The notes under the pieces were generated by a model. That model had not been told where the DNA came from. It saw nothing but the letters and a program-made list of their open reading frames with translations, and made no database searches. From CAVSWN01 sp046728115 (lineage in GTDB: Bacteria; Acidobacteriota; Vicinamibacteria; Vicinamibacterales; CAVVIG01): a DNA stretch of 14,395 nt. Where the stretch lies: assembly GCA_046728115.1 (NCBI GenBank), contig JBKPDW010000550.1:1-14395 (forward strand), written 5' to 3'. Made by a program: the position numbers and the translations under genes. Shown piece by piece: positions 11,407 to 14,395 of this stretch. Position 1 is the stretch's first letter, and each line of letters starts with the position of its first letter.

Positions 11407-13275
11407 TTACCAGGCAATCGCGTACGCGTCGACCCGCGGGTCCGTTCCGGCACTCAACACGCCCGTCTTTGGATCAACGACAATCGCCGCGAGAGAGCCC
11501 ATGGTCCATGCTCCGCCGACGCGGAGCTTATGGCCGCGATTGACGAGTTCGTCGCGGACGGCGACCGGCACCCGGGCCTCCACGGACATCTCGCCCGGAT
11601 ACATCGTGTGCGGGAACGGTGAAGCCGGGAAGCTGCGCGTCGCCCACCGCGGCGCCTCGATTGCCTCCTGCACGTTCATCCCGAAGTCGACGATATTCAA
11701 CAACGTCTGCATGGTGCGGAATACCTGGTCGTCGCCGCCCGGGCTGCCGACGATCATGAACGGGCTGTCGCCCTTCATCACCAGCGTACTCTGCAGCGTG
11801 CTGCGCGGACGCTTGCCGGGTTCGAGCGCGTTGGCTTCGCCGGGCACGAGCGAATAGTAGTCGCCGCGGCAGTTGAAGATGAATCCCAGGTCGGCCATCA
11901 CGACGCCCGTGCCGAAACCGCTGTGCAGGCTCGGCTCGAAGCTGACCATGTTGCGATCCTTGTCGATCACCGCCAGATAGCTCGTATCGCCTTCGTGATC
12001 CGACTCTCCCTCGAGGTTGATGTGAATCGGCCGGTCGAGCGGCGCCGTCGACTTGGTGAATTTCTCCGCGACGCCCGGACGCAACTCGAGTGATGCGTGC
12101 GCCCGGTCGATCAGGGCGCGCCGCTCGCGGGCGTAGTCCTTCGACAGCAGACCCTCGTAGGGAATCTGGATGAAGTCCATGTCGCCGAGATACTTCTCGC
12201 GATCGGCGAGCGCGAGCTTCACCGCCTCGACGCTCGTGTGGATGTAGTCGGCGCTGTTGTGCTTCAGACCTTTCAGGTCGTACCCCTCGAGGATGTTCAG
12301 CGCGAAGAGTTCGGTCGGACCCTGTGTGGCCGACGCGTTCTTGTAGACGCGGTAGCCGCGATAGTCCACCGATACCGGCGTCTCGAACTTGGCGGTGTAC
12401 GACGCGAAATCCTCATAGCGGAACAGCGCACCCTGCTCTTCCGAGAACTTGGCCATCGCACGGGCGATGTCGCCTTTGTAGAAGCGGTCGCGTGCTGCTT
12501 TCAGCGCCTCGTGACGGCCCTTACCTGCGTTTTCTTTCTCCGCTTCAACGAGCTTCCTGAGCGTCCGCGCAAGATCGGGATTCTTGAAGAGATCGCCGGC
12601 CTTGGGTGCCTCTCCGTTCGGGAAGTACACTTTCACGCTCGACGGGTACTTCTTGAGTTTGCGCGAGTTCGCGATGGCGCCGGCCATCCGCTCGCCGATC
12701 GGGAAGCCGTTCTCGGCCACCTCGATCGCCGGCTGCAGGACCTGCGCGAACGACATCGTGCCCCAGCGATCGAGCAGCAGGTACCAGGCATCGACCACCC
12801 CCGGCACGGTGCCCGAGAGCAGCGTGTCGCTCTGCGGCAGTTTGCCGTCGAGGTTGTTCTTGTACCAGTCGATCGTTGCAAGTTTAGGGGCCGTTCCTTC
12901 GGCGTTGATCGAAACGGCCGTTTTGGCTTTCGCGTCGTAGACGAGGATCACGGCGTCGCTGCCAACCCCGTTCGACGCGGCGTCGACGAGACCCAGCACC
13001 GCCTGGCTCGCGACGGCGGCATCGAACGCGTTGCCGCCGGCCAGCAGAATGCGCTCGGCCACGCGCGTCGCTTCGGGCTTCATCGAAGCAGCCGCCTGCG
13101 TGCGTCCCCGAATGACGGGCCGCATCGTGCCGGTGCGCACTTCATCGGACGGTTCCTGGCCTTCGACGTTGCGCCCGCCAGTGCGAGCGGCAGTCGAGGA
13201 CTGCCCCTTCACATGCACGGTTCCAAGGATCGACACGAGAAGAATGCCGCCTACGACAACGACACGCGTACGCAT
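11407..13275 (-). CDS. ggt: Gamma-glutamyltransferase family protein, secreted (Ntn-hydrolase)
   Basis: 622 aa, a usual length for the family. ATG 13273-13275 is preceded by GGAGGG, and the protein opens with a signal peptide (MRTRVVVVGGILLVSILGTV, cleavage probably near residue 25). It is predicted to act in the periplasm on glutathione or other gamma-glutamyl compounds. The large-subunit part has the typical GGNAFDAAVA, GVGSDAVILV and GTVPGVVDAW blocks. Autocleavage should occur before T431 in GDTSYLAVID, giving the small subunit with its new N-terminal Thr nucleophile. LHSGFGTGV, PGKRPRSTL and VGSPGGDD follow. The common TTHxSVVD reads DTSYLAVID, so a relative with other acyl specificity is possible. 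It is transcribed toward the small plus-strand genes, apparently independent of the oxalate unit. Confidence 0.92.
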   Translation of the reverse strand: MRTRVVVVGGILLVSILGTVHVKGQSSTAARTGGRNVEGQEPSDEVRTGTMRPVIRGRTQAAASMKPEATRVAERILLAGGNAFDAAVASQAVLGLVDAASNGVGSDAVILVYDAKAKTAVSINAEGTAPKLATIDWYKNNLDGKLPQSDTLLSGTVPGVVDAWYLLLDRWGTMSFAQVLQPAIEVAENGFPIGERMAGAIANSRKLKKYPSSVKVYFPNGEAPKAGDLFKNPDLARTLRKLVEAEKENAGKGRHEALKAARDRFYKGDIARAMAKFSEEQGALFRYEDFASYTAKFETPVSVDYRGYRVYKNASATQGPTELFALNILEGYDLKGLKHNSADYIHTSVEAVKLALADREKYLGDMDFIQIPYEGLLSKDYARERRALIDRAHASLELRPGVAEKFTKSTAPLDRPIHINLEGESDHEGDTSYLAVIDKDRNMVSFEPSLHSGFGTGVVMADLGFIFNCRGDYYSLVPGEANALEPGKRPRSTLQSTLVMKGDSPFMIVGSPGGDDQVFRTMQTLLNIVDFGMNVQEAIEAPRWATRSFPASPFPHTMYPGEMSVEARVPVAVRDELVNRGHKLRVGGAWTMGSLAAIVVDPKTGVLSAGTDPRVDAYAIAW

Positions 13276-13374
13276 AGACCCTCCACCATCCCCAATCCCT
13301 AACGACCATCCCAATCCGCAATCCCCACGCCCTCAGCCCTATGCCCTAACCCCGAATCCTGCTCCGCTAACCCT
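13276..13374. repeat. Degenerate CCCAATCCC/GGGATTGGG repeat tract
   Basis: On the plus strand, units such as CCATCCCCAATCCCTAACG, CCATCCCAATCCGCAATCC, CCCTATGCCCTAACCCC and GCTAACCCT. On the minus strand these read GGGATTGGGGATGG and GGGTTAGGG, matching the spacer at 5527-5585. It lies between the AMP-binding gene and the transferase gene. The AMP-binding reading frame runs straight into it and ends there. Confidence 0.65.
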
Positions 13375-14298
13375 GTCGCCCGTCAGCGTAAGCACACCGT
13401 GAGCGTCAAGATAGCCCAGATCGCCGGTGTGGAACCATCCATCGACGAACGATCTCGCCGTTGCGGCAGGATCGTTCTCGTAGCTGGCGGCCACAGTGCG
13501 CCCTCGAAGGACAATCTCGCCATGCTCACCCAAACTCAGCCGTTTTCTGTCCGCGTCGACAATTTCGACCTCGACACCATTCGGCCGCCCGACCGAACCC
13601 GGACTTCGTTCTGCCGGCGGCAGCGGACTCGAAGCCACCTGGCCGGAGGCCTCGGTCACTTCGTAGGCGTCGATCACGGGCGCCTCGAACGCGAGTTCGA
13701 GCGTCGCGACGACCTGACGCCACAGCGGCGCACCGGCCGATCGAATCAATCGCAGATGTGCGGCGCCAGCGGGCTTGCGAGAGCCGGGCGCCGCCGTACG
13801 CGCCAGCAACATCTGATGAATCTGCGGAGTGGCCGTGTACCAGGTGACACGGTGATCGCGCGCAATCCGCCAGAATGACAGCGGGTGGAACGCCCCCGGG
13901 ATGACCACCGTTCCACCAGTCGCGAAGACCGCGAGGGTCGATGCTATCAAGCCATGGACGTGAGTCAGCGGCATCACGCACAGCGAGACATCGTCGGGTC
14001 CCAGCGCGAGGCTGCGCGCGACGTTCCTTGCGGAACGGTTCAGGCTCGCCCACGACAATCGCACGGCTTTTGCTCGACCGTTTCGGCCGCTGGTGAAGAG
14101 AACCACTGATGACTCAGATAGGTACTGCGCAATCAGCGAGACCGCGTTGGGGGTGCCCGATCGTTTTAGGTCATGTACCTGCTGCAGCAGCGACGCGTAC
14201 GTAAGGCGAAAGCCTGATTCGGGAATTATGATCGCGGTGCGGTCCCCCGGAATCGACGCGAACAGCTCGACGGGATTCAACGAATCGTACGTCGACAT
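13339..14298 (-). pseudogene. Truncated AMP-binding (ANL) enzyme, oxalate-CoA ligase-like
   Basis: 319 residues where the family has about 500. The ATG is at 14296-14298. The first 45 or so residues match the start of an adenylating enzyme (FRLTYASLLQQVHDL). Roughly 90 residues are then missing before the P-loop, which is degenerate: FTSGRNGRAKAV instead of TSGTTGxPKG. The next stretch resembles plant AAE3/yeast Pcs60 oxalate-CoA ligases closely as I recall them: MPLTHVHGLIA, TWYTATPQIHQMLL, LRLIRSAGAPL, DAYEVTEASG, PGSVGRPNG and WFHTGDLGYLD. After LTLTGD (about residue 308, nt 13375) the frame enters a GGGTTAGGG-type repeat and stops. The whole C-terminal domain, with the GRxKExI hinge and catalytic Lys, is absent. 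It is most likely a non-functional relic; a retained non-catalytic role cannot be excluded. Confidence 0.75.
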
Positions 14299-14341
14299 CG
14301 CACTTCGCCATGCGAAATCACGGCTTGAAATTGCGCGAGGT

Positions 14342-14369
14342 ATGGTACCCTACCGCGCGACCGATGCAA
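14342..14369 (-). promoter_or_regulatory. Possible sigma70-like promoter for the AMP-binding gene
   Basis: On the minus strand TTGCAT (14364-14369) and TACCAT (14342-14347) are separated by 16 nt and lie about 45 nt ahead of the ATG. Each hexamer matches four of six consensus positions. The GGTACC palindrome overlaps the -10. Matches of this quality arise by chance, and promoter consensus in this lineage is unknown. Confidence 0.25.
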
Positions 14370-14395
14370 CTACGTCTCGATCGATTGATGATTGG

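Noticed and set aside
13276..13314. Earlier start for the transferase (13 extra codons)
   Set aside because: The extra residues (GWSLGIGDGGGS) come from the G-rich repeat. ATG 13275 has GGAGGG just upstream and begins a proper signal peptide.

Overview
This high-GC window looks like bacterial chromosome. The protein families, the bacterial CDC48-type ATPase and the dispersed TTCAGATTTCAGA-like and GGGATTGGG-like intergenic repeats suggest an uncultured soil lineage. My weakly supported guess is Acidobacteriota (Vicinamibacteria-like); no rRNA or other marker gene is present to settle it.

Layout. Minus strand, 1-2217: the N-terminus of an OFA-family (oxalate/formate antiporter type) transporter runs off the left edge; upstream of it lie an unrecognised 315-aa protein and a GntR/FCD regulator, which overlap each other by 4 nt. 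Plus strand, about 2289-9872: after a short divergent promoter region come a small unknown protein, a two-ring CDC48/VCP-like AAA+ ATPase, and a four-gene thiamine-diphosphate 2-oxoacid:acceptor oxidoreductase (gamma, a GltD-like flavoprotein fused to a delta ferredoxin domain, alpha, beta). Plus strand, 9998-11298: a small unknown protein, a stand-alone receiver domain and another small unknown protein. Minus strand, 11407-14298: a secreted gamma-glutamyltransferase-family enzyme, and an AMP-binding enzyme resembling oxalate-CoA ligases that has lost an internal N-terminal segment and its whole C-terminal domain.

How it fits together. The oxidoreductase is best read as an oxalate oxidoreductase rather than a pyruvate enzyme. 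In the alpha subunit the usual YPITP motif reads YPIRP. R38, E66, R116, D119 and F124 fall at one constant offset (+7) from the active-site residues I recall for Moorella thermoacetica OOR (R31, E59, R109, D112, F117). The gamma subunit lacks the usual GRGGQG start, and an OFA-type carrier lies in the divergent unit. Together these suggest oxalate uptake and oxidation to CO2, controlled by the FCD regulator through a TGGTC-C-GACCA operator between the two units, with electrons possibly passed to NAD(P)+ through the fused flavoprotein. That coupling is inference. The broken oxalyl-CoA-synthetase-like gene may be a relic of a second oxalate route.

Other notable points are a missing Walker B glutamate in the second AAA ring (DT instead of DE), and intergenic repeat families that occupy every spacer from the ATPase to the beta subunit and form the junction where the AMP-binding gene is broken.
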